A stretch of 44,153 nucleotides of DNA from CAYSGL01 sp964520985 (GTDB lineage: Bacteria; Pseudomonadota; Alphaproteobacteria; Micavibrionales; Micavibrionaceae), in contig CAZFPB010000010.1 in the NCBI GenBank assembly GCA_964520985.1, forward strand, positions 1-44,153. Direction: 5' to 3'. The position numbers and the translations under genes were made by a program. The notes under the pieces were generated by a model. It saw nothing but the letters and a program-made list of their open reading frames with translations, searched no databases and was not told the origin of the DNA. Each line of letters begins with the position of its first letter. Positions within the stretch are counted from its first letter, which is position 1. Positions 20,734 to 28,772 of the stretch are shown one piece after another.

Positions 20734-20922
20734 ATGCTCCAACACTTAGAAAGTAAAACAGTAGCTGGATTAACCATACTACTAGCCGTAGCAGTAGCTA
20801 TGAACTTACTAGGTAAGCTTACACCTGAAATGGTTGAAATTTTAAAGTGGTTAGGAGCTAGTTTTATGTCTGTGCGTGTCGCTGCTAACATAGGTGAGAA
20901 TTTACCTAAAAACCCTAAATAG
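20734..20922 (+). CDS. Holin-like small membrane protein, 62 aa
   Basis: One strong membrane segment (TVAGLTILLAVAVAMNLLGKL, about 9-29) and a second amphipathic or weak one (EMVEILKWLGASFMSVRVAANIG) are joined by a short turn. This resembles small phage membrane proteins annotated as holins, with a 'SKxxVAxxxxxxVAxxxxLLGKLxPE' start. No good ribosome site precedes ATG 20734; initiation may depend on the preceding hairpin. Location right after the coat gene is unusual for a holin, so a structural or regulatory membrane role is an alternative. Confidence 0.5.
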   Translation: MLQHLESKTVAGLTILLAVAVAMNLLGKLTPEMVEILKWLGASFMSVRVAANIGENLPKNPK

Positions 20923-20924
20923 GG

Positions 20925-20935
20925 TAGAAAGTTAC
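20925..20935 (+). promoter_or_regulatory. TAGAAAGTTAC element, 16 nt before ATG 20941
   Basis: A variant of TAGAAAGTAGT, with the same 5-nt gap to the start codon as at 15168, 17680 and 28307. Confidence 0.5.
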
Positions 20936-20940
20936 CACAA

Positions 20941-21474
20941 ATGCCTAAGTTTGAAGTAGGAGTTACAGGAGCCTTAATACAAGGTGATGTTTTAGACGTT
21001 AACACTAAGACATTAGAACTCGCACTTAAAGCATATGACCCGCAGCTTTACTTGAAATGGAACCCACATAAACGTCAGGGTATGGGTGTTTGGGAGCTTA
21101 GACGTAGACCCGCCCAGAAGACAATTAAAGAAACTATTAAGTATGGTGGAAACACTTACTGTATAGTTGATTATAAAGAAAACAACTTTGAACATCATGT
21201 ATGGGATTTAGGTCATCTTGGTTATGACCTCTTACAAAGACTTAAAGACGGCGATACCTTCACCATGGCTAACTACGAAGGTAAAGAGCACCGGATGACA
21301 GATTTCCTCAATAAGATGGAAGATGCCAGGTACGCCAAACAAGACAGAGAAGTTGCACAGTTACGACAAGAGCGTATGTACAACATCATGCAAGATAAAG
21401 GTTTATTAAAAGATTTCCAAGAGAAAATACTCTCTGGCGTCAATCCAGCACACTTGATGCGTTTTTGGAAGTAG
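20941..21474 (+). CDS. Hypothetical head-cassette protein, 177 aa
   Basis: Not assigned to a named family. Features: YDPQLYLKWNPHKRQGMGVWELRRRP (about 32-57), an aromatic and basic block I believe recurs in phage structural cassettes; a VWDLGHLGYDLLQRL segment; and a charged C-terminal helix pair. Position between coat and adaptor genes suggests a minor head or connector protein or an assembly factor. Its start has the AGAAAGTAGT-type element rather than AGGAGG. Confidence 0.65.
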   Translation: MPKFEVGVTGALIQGDVLDVNTKTLELALKAYDPQLYLKWNPHKRQGMGVWELRRRPAQKTIKETIKYGGNTYCIVDYKENNFEHHVWDLGHLGYDLLQRLKDGDTFTMANYEGKEHRMTDFLNKMEDARYAKQDREVAQLRQERMYNIMQDKGLLKDFQEKILSGVNPAHLMRFWK

Positions 21475-21522
21475 TGCTCAATCGGGACTCATTTAGTTCC
21501 ATTTTATCCCCAGGAGGGATCT

Positions 21523-22014
21523 ATGCCTGTAATATTAAACTGTTTAGATGAACCTAATACCTGTGTTGTTGGTGGTAATCACTTCCAATTTAAGCCAGGT
21601 CAACTTAAGTATTTCCACGACATTAACATAGCATCTTTGATCTCACGTATTAAAGCTTCAGATGGCTTTATTGCTCTTCCAGATGAGTTAGAACACTTGT
21701 CTCATCTTAAAGAAGAGATGATGGCTAAGGTTATTACACCAGAAGAGAAGGCTATTATTGAAGAGAAGCGAAAAGAAGGTATTAACAACTACTGCCAACG
21801 CTTAAGAGAATTGATTTATAACGCTACGGTGTCTCTACAGAAGGATATCGACGTTAGGGGTTACAAATACGACGCTCGTGTTGAAGCAACTAAAGCTGAC
21901 TTAAAGCGATTAGAGACCCTAGCTAAGTATCAGTCAGAGCATTTAGACCTTGAACAGAAGAGAGTCGATACCTTTAAAGAACTTGAGAAAAAGGTCGCTA
22001 AGACCTCTAAATAA
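21523..22014 (+). CDS. Hypothetical head-cassette protein with coiled coil, 163 aa
   Basis: ATG 21523 follows CAGGAGGGATCT, one of the best ribosome sites here. The N-terminal 50 residues look beta-rich (VILNCLDEPNTCVVGGNHFQFKPGQLKYF), and the rest is long charged helices (KEEMMAKVITPEEKAIIEEKRKE, then EATKADLKRLETLAKYQSEHLDLEQKRVDTFKELEKKV). It may be a minor head or assembly protein; function is unknown. Confidence 0.65.
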   Translation: MPVILNCLDEPNTCVVGGNHFQFKPGQLKYFHDINIASLISRIKASDGFIALPDELEHLSHLKEEMMAKVITPEEKAIIEEKRKEGINNYCQRLRELIYNATVSLQKDIDVRGYKYDARVEATKADLKRLETLAKYQSEHLDLEQKRVDTFKELEKKVAKTSK

Positions 22015-22023
22015 GGATAGTCA

Positions 22024-22716
22024 ATGGCCACGTTATCGTCACCCACGCTTCAAGCTTTATTGACCTCAGTTAGAACTATGCTTAACCAGCCTAAGGAATC
22101 AAACTCCTTCTGGAAAGATGTAGAGCTAACTGAGTATCTTAATGAAGCTGTTAGCATGTACTTCCTTGAATGTGTGCTTAATAACGAAGGTTATTTTACT
22201 ACCACGTCTAATCTTAATATAGTCTCAGGGACAGAGACTATATCCCTCCCCAGTGATTGTTTCCAGGTTAAAAACGTATGGAAGAAAGTCACAAACGGAT
22301 ATATAACGCTTAACTACCGAAATGATATGACCTCTGGTTATTCAACTGAAGGTGGTTCTGCTCCTGAAAGCTATACTCCATCCTATGAGTTTAGAGCTAA
22401 CAACCTGGTGTTACAACCTACACCTAACTTCAGTGAGACTGCTGGCATTAAGCTAGAATATATCCAGTTCCCGGATCAAATGGTTTGGGGAGGCGATTCT
22501 ATGACGGCTCAAGTATCTCCAATCTTTAAACAGCTTATTGTGATGTATGCTGTTTATAAAGCTAAGCTTAGAGAGAGTATGGTCAACAATGTAGCTACTT
22601 ATGGTGCTGCTCAGACTAACTTAGGCGATTTATATAAAATGTTTAAGGATACACTTCAACGTAGGTCTAGAAATCCTACGTATGTTATACCCTTTAACCC
22701 CGAAAGCGGAGGGTAA
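22024..22716 (+). CDS. Head-tail adaptor (P22 gp4-like connector) protein
   Basis: 230 aa. The N-terminal helical part (LQALLTSVRTMLNQPKESNSFWKDVELTEYLNEAVSMYFLECV) has the R-x-x-L/M-x-x-x...W-x-D-x-E-L/V-x-x-x-L/Y-N-E-A pattern of phage connector/adaptor proteins with a helical bundle that docks under the portal. A beta-rich centre (TISLPSDCFQVKNVWKKV...) and C-terminal helices follow. It would lengthen the portal channel and seat the tail hub. Position after coat and before tail genes fits. Confidence 0.7.
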   Translation: MATLSSPTLQALLTSVRTMLNQPKESNSFWKDVELTEYLNEAVSMYFLECVLNNEGYFTTTSNLNIVSGTETISLPSDCFQVKNVWKKVTNGYITLNYRNDMTSGYSTEGGSAPESYTPSYEFRANNLVLQPTPNFSETAGIKLEYIQFPDQMVWGGDSMTAQVSPIFKQLIVMYAVYKAKLRESMVNNVATYGAAQTNLGDLYKMFKDTLQRRSRNPTYVIPFNPESGG

Positions 22717-22719
22717 TTC

Positions 22720-22917
22720 ATGCCCGCAGCAATTCAAACTACAGTACTTGATACCCTAAAATCTGCCCAGGACTCAAACACGGGGCGATTACAAGTAGAT
22801 ATTAATATTGTTATACCCACGTCTGTTACTGCAGTACAGACAACTGTGTTAGATGCCTTAAAGTCTGCTCAAGATGCTACTACGGGTCATTTAACCGCTG
22901 ACGTAACTTTTGTATAG
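22720..22917 (+). CDS. Small protein of two VLDxLKxAQD repeats, 65 aa
   Basis: The protein consists of two copies (about residues 5-30 and 38-63) of a unit Q-T-T-V-L-D-T/A-L-K-S-A-Q-D-x-x-T-G-x-L-x-x-D. The fibre encoded next (22928) carries a single further copy at its extreme N-terminus. This looks like a docking or assembly peptide shared between a small tail component and the fibre. Gene and protein boundaries are clear; function is inferred. Confidence 0.65.
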   Translation: MPAAIQTTVLDTLKSAQDSNTGRLQVDINIVIPTSVTAVQTTVLDALKSAQDATTGHLTADVTFV

Positions 22918-22927
22918 GATATAGAAC

Positions 22928-24007
22928 ATGCCAGTTAATCAACTTTCAGTATTAGACGTTCTAAAAGCAGCCCAGGATTCAGGTACTGGGCATCTTCAGA
23001 TTGATGCTAACGTTCCTGCTGCTTCTGCTACGACACCGGGCATAGTCACGACCGGAACTCAAACATTTGCTGGGGATAAGACATTTACAGGAACAACAAC
23101 GCTTGCGTCCCCTATAACGTTAGGGGCTACTTCAGTTACAACTACCGGGACGCAACTTAATTACTTAAATGCTGCTACTGGTACTACCGGTACTATGAGC
23201 ACGAACGTCGTATTTTCTGGTTCTCCCACTATAGCCACACCAACCATTTCCACCATCACCTCTGCAAATTCTACTATTCTTACCCTAAAATCATCGGGAA
23301 CTGCTGGGTTGGTTATGGATACTAACCAATTTGTAGCCATAGGCACGGGAGCTATTTCAGATGGTAGCATTCCTTTTCAAGTATATGGTATAGGTCAAGT
23401 GAATGGAGCCGCAAGAAAAGTCGTAAAAGTATTTGACACCTCTCCAGCTACTACCGGAACGGGTGGGGGAATATCATTCGGTGGGTGGGTCGATGGGACT
23501 TCTTCAGCACTTGATGATTTTGCGAATATTAAAGGGATTAAAGAAAACAGCACCGCTGGGAATTATTCGTCCGCTTTGGTGTTTTCAACTCGTGCTGATG
23601 GTGGCTCTCCAACGGAAGCGATGAGACTTGCGTCCACTGGGGTTGTAACGATCACAAATTTAGCAGGCTCTGGGTCACGCGCTGTGAATGCAGATGCAGC
23701 CGGAGCTTTGTCCGCAGCTTCCGACTCAAGATTAAAGACTGAAGTTTCTGCACCTCTTCCAGGTCTTAAAGAAATTCTTCAAATTCAACCTAAAGCCTAT
23801 AAATGGAATAAAGATATTGAACAACGAGGGGAAGAAGCGGCCACAGAAATTGGATTCTTTGCTGATCATGTAGCACCTATTATTCCAAGCGCTGCGCCAA
23901 TGGGCAACGATGGGTATTATGGTTTTTACGATAGATCGGTTATTGCCGCATTAGTTAAATCAGTTCAAGAACTAAAGGCAGAGATTGATTTATTAAAGTC
24001 TCTTTAA
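22928..24007 (+). CDS. Tail fibre/spike with C-terminal S74 intramolecular chaperone
   Basis: 359 aa. The N-terminal VLDVLKAAQDSGTGHLQ docking motif is followed by a Thr/Gly-rich beta repeat region (about 35-130) typical of fibre shafts. The C-terminal ~110 residues are a peptidase S74 chaperone: SDSRLKTEV (Ser and Lys dyad; self-cleavage expected before or at this Ser-Asp), LKEILQIQPKAYKWNKD, EIGFFADHV and GFYDRSVIAALVKSVQELKAEI, a terminal coiled coil. Trimeric folding and autocleavage are known for the family. It likely binds the host receptor. Confidence 0.85.
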   Translation: MPVNQLSVLDVLKAAQDSGTGHLQIDANVPAASATTPGIVTTGTQTFAGDKTFTGTTTLASPITLGATSVTTTGTQLNYLNAATGTTGTMSTNVVFSGSPTIATPTISTITSANSTILTLKSSGTAGLVMDTNQFVAIGTGAISDGSIPFQVYGIGQVNGAARKVVKVFDTSPATTGTGGGISFGGWVDGTSSALDDFANIKGIKENSTAGNYSSALVFSTRADGGSPTEAMRLASTGVVTITNLAGSGSRAVNADAAGALSAASDSRLKTEVSAPLPGLKEILQIQPKAYKWNKDIEQRGEEAATEIGFFADHVAPIIPSAAPMGNDGYYGFYDRSVIAALVKSVQELKAEIDLLKSL

Positions 24008-24062
24008 GATAACCGTGATTTATAGATATAGATAGCGTATACTTACTCATAAGGAGTATCCT

Positions 24063-24221
24063 ATGAACCTATATGAAAGAGCTTACAGTAACGTGTTAGG
24101 GTTATACAAGATGGCTAGACTAACCCCAGATGAGCATGAGACGTTGAAACAAGATTTAGCTTTGATTAAAGAACTTATCGATAAAGAGCTAAAATTACAA
24201 GAACCTAAAAAAGAGGAATAA
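24063..24221 (+). CDS. Hypothetical helical micro-protein, 52 aa
   Basis: ATG 24063 follows AAGGAG. The 52-aa product (MNLYERAYSNVLGLYKMARL...) is strongly helical, ending in a highly charged helix (DLALIKELIDKELKLQEPKKEE). A possible promoter (GTGATT-17-TATACT) lies just upstream at about 24014-24042. Function unknown; it might be a small chaperone for the fibre or a decoration protein. Confidence 0.6.
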   Translation: MNLYERAYSNVLGLYKMARLTPDEHETLKQDLALIKELIDKELKLQEPKKEE

Positions 24222-24224
24222 ACA

Positions 24225-24527
24225 ATGATTCTAGAACCTTACACAATGAGTGGCGAGAAATCCACTTCTGGCGTTATCCTAAACTGCTCTGGCCTTCTCA
24301 TGGCTGTGGATCTATTACCACCTGATACAGGTACGGCTGTACTTAAGATTTATGACCACCCTTCTGCCGCTAGCGGTAAGATTGTATTTGAGGCTAAGAT
24401 TGCTTCTGGTACGTCTACAACAAGCCTAAGCCTACCAATGGCTAGGTATATCAACAATGGTATCTATGCTGAGTTAACAGACAGTTCTAACACGGCTAGA
24501 TATAACGTAGGTTACAGCGGATCATAA
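24225..24527 (+). CDS. Small beta-rich structural protein, 100 aa
   Basis: Not assigned. Features include SGVILNCSGLLMAVDLLPPDTGTAVLKIYDHPSAASGKIVFEAKI, a beta-sandwich-like pattern with alternating hydrophobics and a 'YINNGIYAEL' C-terminal hairpin. Similar short proteins sit in tail or head-decoration positions of podoviruses. The start is 3 nt after the previous stop. Confidence 0.6.
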   Translation: MILEPYTMSGEKSTSGVILNCSGLLMAVDLLPPDTGTAVLKIYDHPSAASGKIVFEAKIASGTSTTSLSLPMARYINNGIYAELTDSSNTARYNVGYSGS

Positions 24528-24537
24528 GGTTTAAACC

Positions 24538-26652
24538 ATGCCTGAGATAAGAAAGCAAGGGGATTTTCTCCGAGCTGATTTCTTTGATAATGTGGGGGGT
24601 ATTAATACTACCGACTCACCTTTTCGAGTTAGAGACTCCCAGGCTACTGGTGGGGCTAACTTCGATTATACTGCTACCGGGGGCTTTAAAAAGCGTCTTG
24701 GGCATACCCTATTAAATTCTACGCCATCTCTTGTGACCCGAACTGTCGGTACTGGGATGTTCGCAGATAGTGATGGAAATAAGACCTTACTTAGAGCAAC
24801 TAGCAGTGTATTACAGACCGTTAATCAATCTACAGGTGCCCAGACCTCTGTAACCGAAGACACAGTGTCAGCAGGTACAACCCCGTTCTCTACTACTAAA
24901 CCAGCAGTGTTTAGTCAGTTTGATACTGTGTCTAGCAGTGCTACTTGGATTGCGGGTGGTGGACAGTCTCCTGGGTCTCTTATCGGGTATAATGGCACTA
25001 CTTACACAAATAATGGGGTTTCATCGTTTGAGACACTATTACCCTCTGCAACGATCACAGTAACCTCAGGAGGCTCAGGAGGGACGTCCTTAGGCACGGG
25101 TATATATAACTATGCGGTAGTGGCTTATAAGGCATCCACGGACGTTACAAGCAATGCTACACTAGATGTAGCCTACTCCTCAGTCTCTGGCAATTACGCA
25201 GATATACAGTTATCCACTTTAACCGGGTACGACACCACCAAATACACTCAAATATGGATTTATAGGTCATCTATAGGTGGGTCTTTAGGGTTTACCGCTG
25301 GAGACTTAGTAGCAAAGATAGCATATAATGGGTCTACCTACACAGTGGAATCTGGGGGTGGTTCTATTGTATCTACCTCTAAGTATAGAGACAACGGATC
25401 TTACCTATCTACCTCGATCTCAGTACCAAGAGCAGATAGCACATCTTTAGACAACTCAACTCTCCCAACAGATGAGACCTTTACCGTATTAACAACTTAT
25501 AGACGACGCCTTGTAACTGCAGCAGGATCGACACTCTACTTCTCAGACATTAATAAGCCTGAATCCTGGCCTACAACAAATACAATCACAGTACCTAGTG
25601 GCGGACCTATCACAGCCTTAGCAGTTATTAACTTTAATACCGCTACTTCTACTGATATTAATGAAATTCTCGTTATCTTTAAAGAGCGAGAACTCTGGGT
25701 AGTTAAAGGTAACACTTTTGTAACCCTAAGCACCACGAATGTGGGTGTTATATCTCAGGCTGATATCTCCTTAATCTTTATCGATTATGTGGGGTGCCCT
25801 GCTCAAAGCATTATCGTACCTGCTAACGGATTTATCTTCTGGATTGACTACCGTGGGATGTATCTGTGGGATGGTTCTAATAAACCTATCTACTGTAGCA
25901 GATTACTTGAGTATGATTTTAGCTCAGAAGGTGACTTTGACTTAACACAACTTCAATACACAAATGGTGTATTCTTAAGACGACAGAACATGATCATTTG
26001 GTTCATGTCAAGTAAAACAGCGGGCGTTAATAAGCTAGCTATGAAGCTTGACTTACGACTATCCCTCTCTGATATCGATGCTTCTATTGCAGGTCGTATT
26101 TTAGAGGCAGTATTAGTTAAGGATACCCTATCCTATGACGTCTATGGGTCTGTATCTACCATCTCAGGATCTTCCGAACTCCTATTTGCCGCAGGTAGCG
26201 ATGGTAAAATATGGAAAATGTATGACAATTTTAGCTCTGACAGTACCTCTCCTATAGAGTTCTCTTACCTGACTAAAACCCAGGACATGGGCTCTATTGG
26301 AAACACCAAGAGATTCAATAAAGTCATTGTGTGGTGTCAAGAAGGTAATCTTAATGATTTAACCTTGAATTTCTGGACCGGATACCGTATACTAGATGAG
26401 TATAAGTCTACAATGGCTGAGCCGATCACAAGCCTAACCTCTACCTCAATCTGGGATCAAGATCAATGGGATGTAGCTATCTGGGACCAAACGTTTCGTA
26501 CCTATAACCCAGTAGTGTTTAATCTAAGCAGCGCAGATTTTAGTACTGAAGGGGAAGCAATTACACTAGAATTTGCTCAATCCTCCCTTCAATCCCCGTT
26601 AGTTATCGCTGGTTATAGTATCCTATACACCGAAATAGGCCTCAGGAGTTAA
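24538..26652 (+). CDS. Tail hub / DNA-stabilisation protein (P22 gp10- or T7 gp12-like)
   Basis: 704 aa. It starts LRADFFDNVGGINTTDSPFRVRDSQATGGANFDYTATGGFKKRLGH, the 'GG(I/L)N...P...D.Q....N....GG..KR.G' opening that is widespread in podoviral tail hubs. The body is a beta-propeller-like series of repeats (for example LITVLTTYRRRLVTAAG-type blades, then ILVIFKERELWVVKG), and the end holds a small beta domain. It would form the hexameric lower tail tube that closes the portal channel. Its place between head-adaptor and fibre genes fits. Confidence 0.75.
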   Translation: MPEIRKQGDFLRADFFDNVGGINTTDSPFRVRDSQATGGANFDYTATGGFKKRLGHTLLNSTPSLVTRTVGTGMFADSDGNKTLLRATSSVLQTVNQSTGAQTSVTEDTVSAGTTPFSTTKPAVFSQFDTVSSSATWIAGGGQSPGSLIGYNGTTYTNNGVSSFETLLPSATITVTSGGSGGTSLGTGIYNYAVVAYKASTDVTSNATLDVAYSSVSGNYADIQLSTLTGYDTTKYTQIWIYRSSIGGSLGFTAGDLVAKIAYNGSTYTVESGGGSIVSTSKYRDNGSYLSTSISVPRADSTSLDNSTLPTDETFTVLTTYRRRLVTAAGSTLYFSDINKPESWPTTNTITVPSGGPITALAVINFNTATSTDINEILVIFKERELWVVKGNTFVTLSTTNVGVISQADISLIFIDYVGCPAQSIIVPANGFIFWIDYRGMYLWDGSNKPIYCSRLLEYDFSSEGDFDLTQLQYTNGVFLRRQNMIIWFMSSKTAGVNKLAMKLDLRLSLSDIDASIAGRILEAVLVKDTLSYDVYGSVSTISGSSELLFAAGSDGKIWKMYDNFSSDSTSPIEFSYLTKTQDMGSIGNTKRFNKVIVWCQEGNLNDLTLNFWTGYRILDEYKSTMAEPITSLTSTSIWDQDQWDVAIWDQTFRTYNPVVFNLSSADFSTEGEAITLEFAQSSLQSPLVIAGYSILYTEIGLRS

Positions 26653-26654
26653 AT

Positions 26655-26987
26655 ATGCCGTCACCTACAACTTGTGCTATAACAGGGACTATTAGAAACA
26701 CCAGTGGTACTTTAGTATCTGGGGCAGTAGTATCAGTTAATTCCATAAAACCCTTTATACACCCTACCGATAATTCCTTAGTAGTTAACTACTCGGTTTA
26801 TGACACCACAACAGCATTAGGTACTTTTAGCCTGAGTGTGATTGAAACCACGACCCCTGCCGTATCTTTAATTCTCACCATAGAATATCCAATGGATAGT
26901 ACATCCACAATCGTTAGACAACAATATTATATAACGGTTCCTAATTCTGCTAGTGCTACCTTAGCCTCATTAATTTCAGGACAATAA
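26655..26987 (+). CDS. Ig-like/CarboxypepD_reg-like tail protein, 110 aa
   Basis: Starts CAITGTIRNTSGTLVSGAVVSVNS, the opening of a transthyretin/carboxypeptidase-regulatory-like beta-sandwich; LGTFSLSVIETTTPAVSLILTIEYP and a YYITVPNS-A-S-A-T-L end match the same fold. Such domains often decorate or link tail fibres. It lies 2 nt after the hub gene and 1 nt before the second fibre gene, suggesting a fibre adaptor. Confidence 0.6.
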   Translation: MPSPTTCAITGTIRNTSGTLVSGAVVSVNSIKPFIHPTDNSLVVNYSVYDTTTALGTFSLSVIETTTPAVSLILTIEYPMDSTSTIVRQQYYITVPNSASATLASLISGQ

Positions 26988-26988
26988 C

Positions 26989-28308
26989 ATGACTATTTAT
27001 AGTAAAACATACACATTCTCCGCTAACACCACAATTCAATCAGCTCAGGTTAATGCTAACTTTGATGAGATCGCTACAGCAATCAATACCACACTATTTA
27101 GTGGCACTGGAAATAGTCTTTTAACCACTAAAGGTGGTACCGGACTCACCTCTTACACTACTGGGGACGTGTTATATGCATCGGCTACTAACGTTCTTAG
27201 TAAACTTGCCGCAGGTACAAATGGTGCTATATTAAAGCAAGCATCTGGTGTTCCTTCCTGGTTACCTCCATCCACAGATGGCTCTATCTTATATCAAACA
27301 TCTAGCGCCCCTTCTTGGTTAGCTGTAGGGGCTAATGGAACTGTACTTACCTCATCCGGGTCTGTGCCTCAATGGACAGTTATTAGGGGGTATGATTCCT
27401 CTACATTGCTATATAATCTTGGATTAGCTGTTACCGCTAACGGCGGTATTATGACTATAGAACTAAAACAATATAACGGATCAGACCCTTCAACAGGCCT
27501 TAGTGATGTTAGAATTGGATTTAGAGAGCCAACCTCTACCACTGGTACCTATAATGTTAGAGCTATAACAAGCTCTCTCTCAATGACCTTGGGGGGGACT
27601 ACTACATTAGGTACAAATAGCGGTTCTGCATCTTACGTTTACGTTTATGCCCTCGATAATGCTGGAACTATAACACTCGGGGCATCTATTAATCTGTTTG
27701 ATGAAGGCAGTTTACAAAGCTCTTCAACAACTGGAACTAGCAATCAAGTTATCTACCAGGCCTCAGCATTATCATCAAAACCAATCAGGTTAATTGGAAG
27801 GTTTTTAGCTACAAATTCGGCGGGGGCTTGGGCTTCTCCTACTGAAATTAGCTTAGCGCCTTTTACTAAAGATCTCGTTGTGAGTGCCAGATACACCACA
27901 ACTAACACCCAAACATTTAATAACGGAGTAGGCGCTATTATAGCCACTTGGACTAGAGATTACGACTCCCATAATGCGATGAATGCTACTACTGGTGTTT
28001 ATACATGCCCTATGGCTGGTAAATATAGGGTGTCAGGTAAGAATTGTGTAGACCTAGGCGCTAGCGCTCAATATGAAATACAGATGAATATACGTAAAAA
28101 TACTAATCCTGTATCACAGACGTTGGTTTCGGGGGCTTTAGGGGCTGGACAGCCTAGTTACCTGATGACGGTCCCAGTCACCGACACAATTAATTGTGCT
28201 GCTGGGGATACCATCGACCTATTCTATACTCAGGCTTCTGGTGGTAATAGAACTCAGAATGCTACAGCAATACTAAACATATTCACAATTGAGCGTATCG
28301 GGGCTTAA
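26989..28308 (+). CDS. Tail fibre with C1q-like tip
   Basis: 439 aa. The N-terminal YTFSANTTIQSAQVNANFDEIATAINTTL is a common podoviral fibre start ('..VNANF..I...I'). A repeat region follows (TTKGGTGLTSYTTGDVLYASATNVLSKLAAGTNG, then GSILYQTSSAPSWLA, then GTVLTSSGSVPQW). The last ~130 residues (SARYTTTNTQTFNNG, then CPMAGKYRVSGKNCV, then INCAAGDTIDLFYTQ) look like a C1q/TNF-like trimeric jelly roll. It probably forms a second, distinct host-recognition fibre beside the S74 fibre. Confidence 0.75.
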   Translation: MTIYSKTYTFSANTTIQSAQVNANFDEIATAINTTLFSGTGNSLLTTKGGTGLTSYTTGDVLYASATNVLSKLAAGTNGAILKQASGVPSWLPPSTDGSILYQTSSAPSWLAVGANGTVLTSSGSVPQWTVIRGYDSSTLLYNLGLAVTANGGIMTIELKQYNGSDPSTGLSDVRIGFREPTSTTGTYNVRAITSSLSMTLGGTTTLGTNSGSASYVYVYALDNAGTITLGASINLFDEGSLQSSSTTGTSNQVIYQASALSSKPIRLIGRFLATNSAGAWASPTEISLAPFTKDLVVSARYTTTNTQTFNNGVGAIIATWTRDYDSHNAMNATTGVYTCPMAGKYRVSGKNCVDLGASAQYEIQMNIRKNTNPVSQTLVSGALGAGQPSYLMTVPVTDTINCAAGDTIDLFYTQASGGNRTQNATAILNIFTIERIGA

Positions 28309-28317
28309 GAAAGTAGG
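28307..28317 (+). promoter_or_regulatory. AAGAAAGTAGG element, 16 nt before GTG 28323
   Basis: A variant of TAGAAAGTAGT, with the same 16-nt distance from its first base to a GTG start codon as at 15168 and 17680. Confidence 0.5.
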
Positions 28318-28322
28318 GTACT

Positions 28323-28772
28323 GTGATTAAGGTATCTAGGGCTACTAAATCAGATATAGGAGCTATCCGCCACTTATCCGCCAAGTATGGTCATAAGCTT
28401 CTTATTGAAGAGTGTCTGTTTAACAACAAGGATATTGCATTACAAGCTAGAGATGAAGAGGGGATGCTACTAGGCTTTGTCTGGGGTGGGTTGATGGCTA
28501 ATAACCAGATCTGCTACGTAGACAAGGTTATGGTAGACCCTGAACACAGTAATAAGGGGGTATTACCCGCTCTTTACAAAGAACTGTTTAAGATAGCTCT
28601 TAAAAAGAATGTTAGAAAAGCTTTTGGGATGATCAGACACGATCAATACCACGATAGGTCAGCTAAAGCAGCTTTACATATGGCTTGGGGAGCAGATTCC
28701 CTACCATATACATTAGTATTATCAGATTTAGAACATATGAAGAAAGAATTGGAGGCTCACAATGGGCAGTAG
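28323..28772 (+). CDS. GNAT-family acetyltransferase
   Basis: 149 aa, starting at GTG. It begins IKVSRATKSDIGAIRHLSAKYG, and has GMLLGFVWGGLM, then CYVDKVMVDPEHSNKGVLPALYKEL, the beta4-alpha3 acetyl-CoA loop (V-x-P-x-x-x-x-x-G-V-x-x-x-L-x-x-x; the usual Q/R-x-x-G is altered to H-S-N-K-G). The acceptor is unknown; phage GNATs in late operons are often of uncertain function and may modify a virion protein. It overlaps the next gene by 11 nt. Confidence 0.7.
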   Translation: MIKVSRATKSDIGAIRHLSAKYGHKLLIEECLFNNKDIALQARDEEGMLLGFVWGGLMANNQICYVDKVMVDPEHSNKGVLPALYKELFKIALKKNVRKAFGMIRHDQYHDRSAKAALHMAWGADSLPYTLVLSDLEHMKKELEAHNGQ

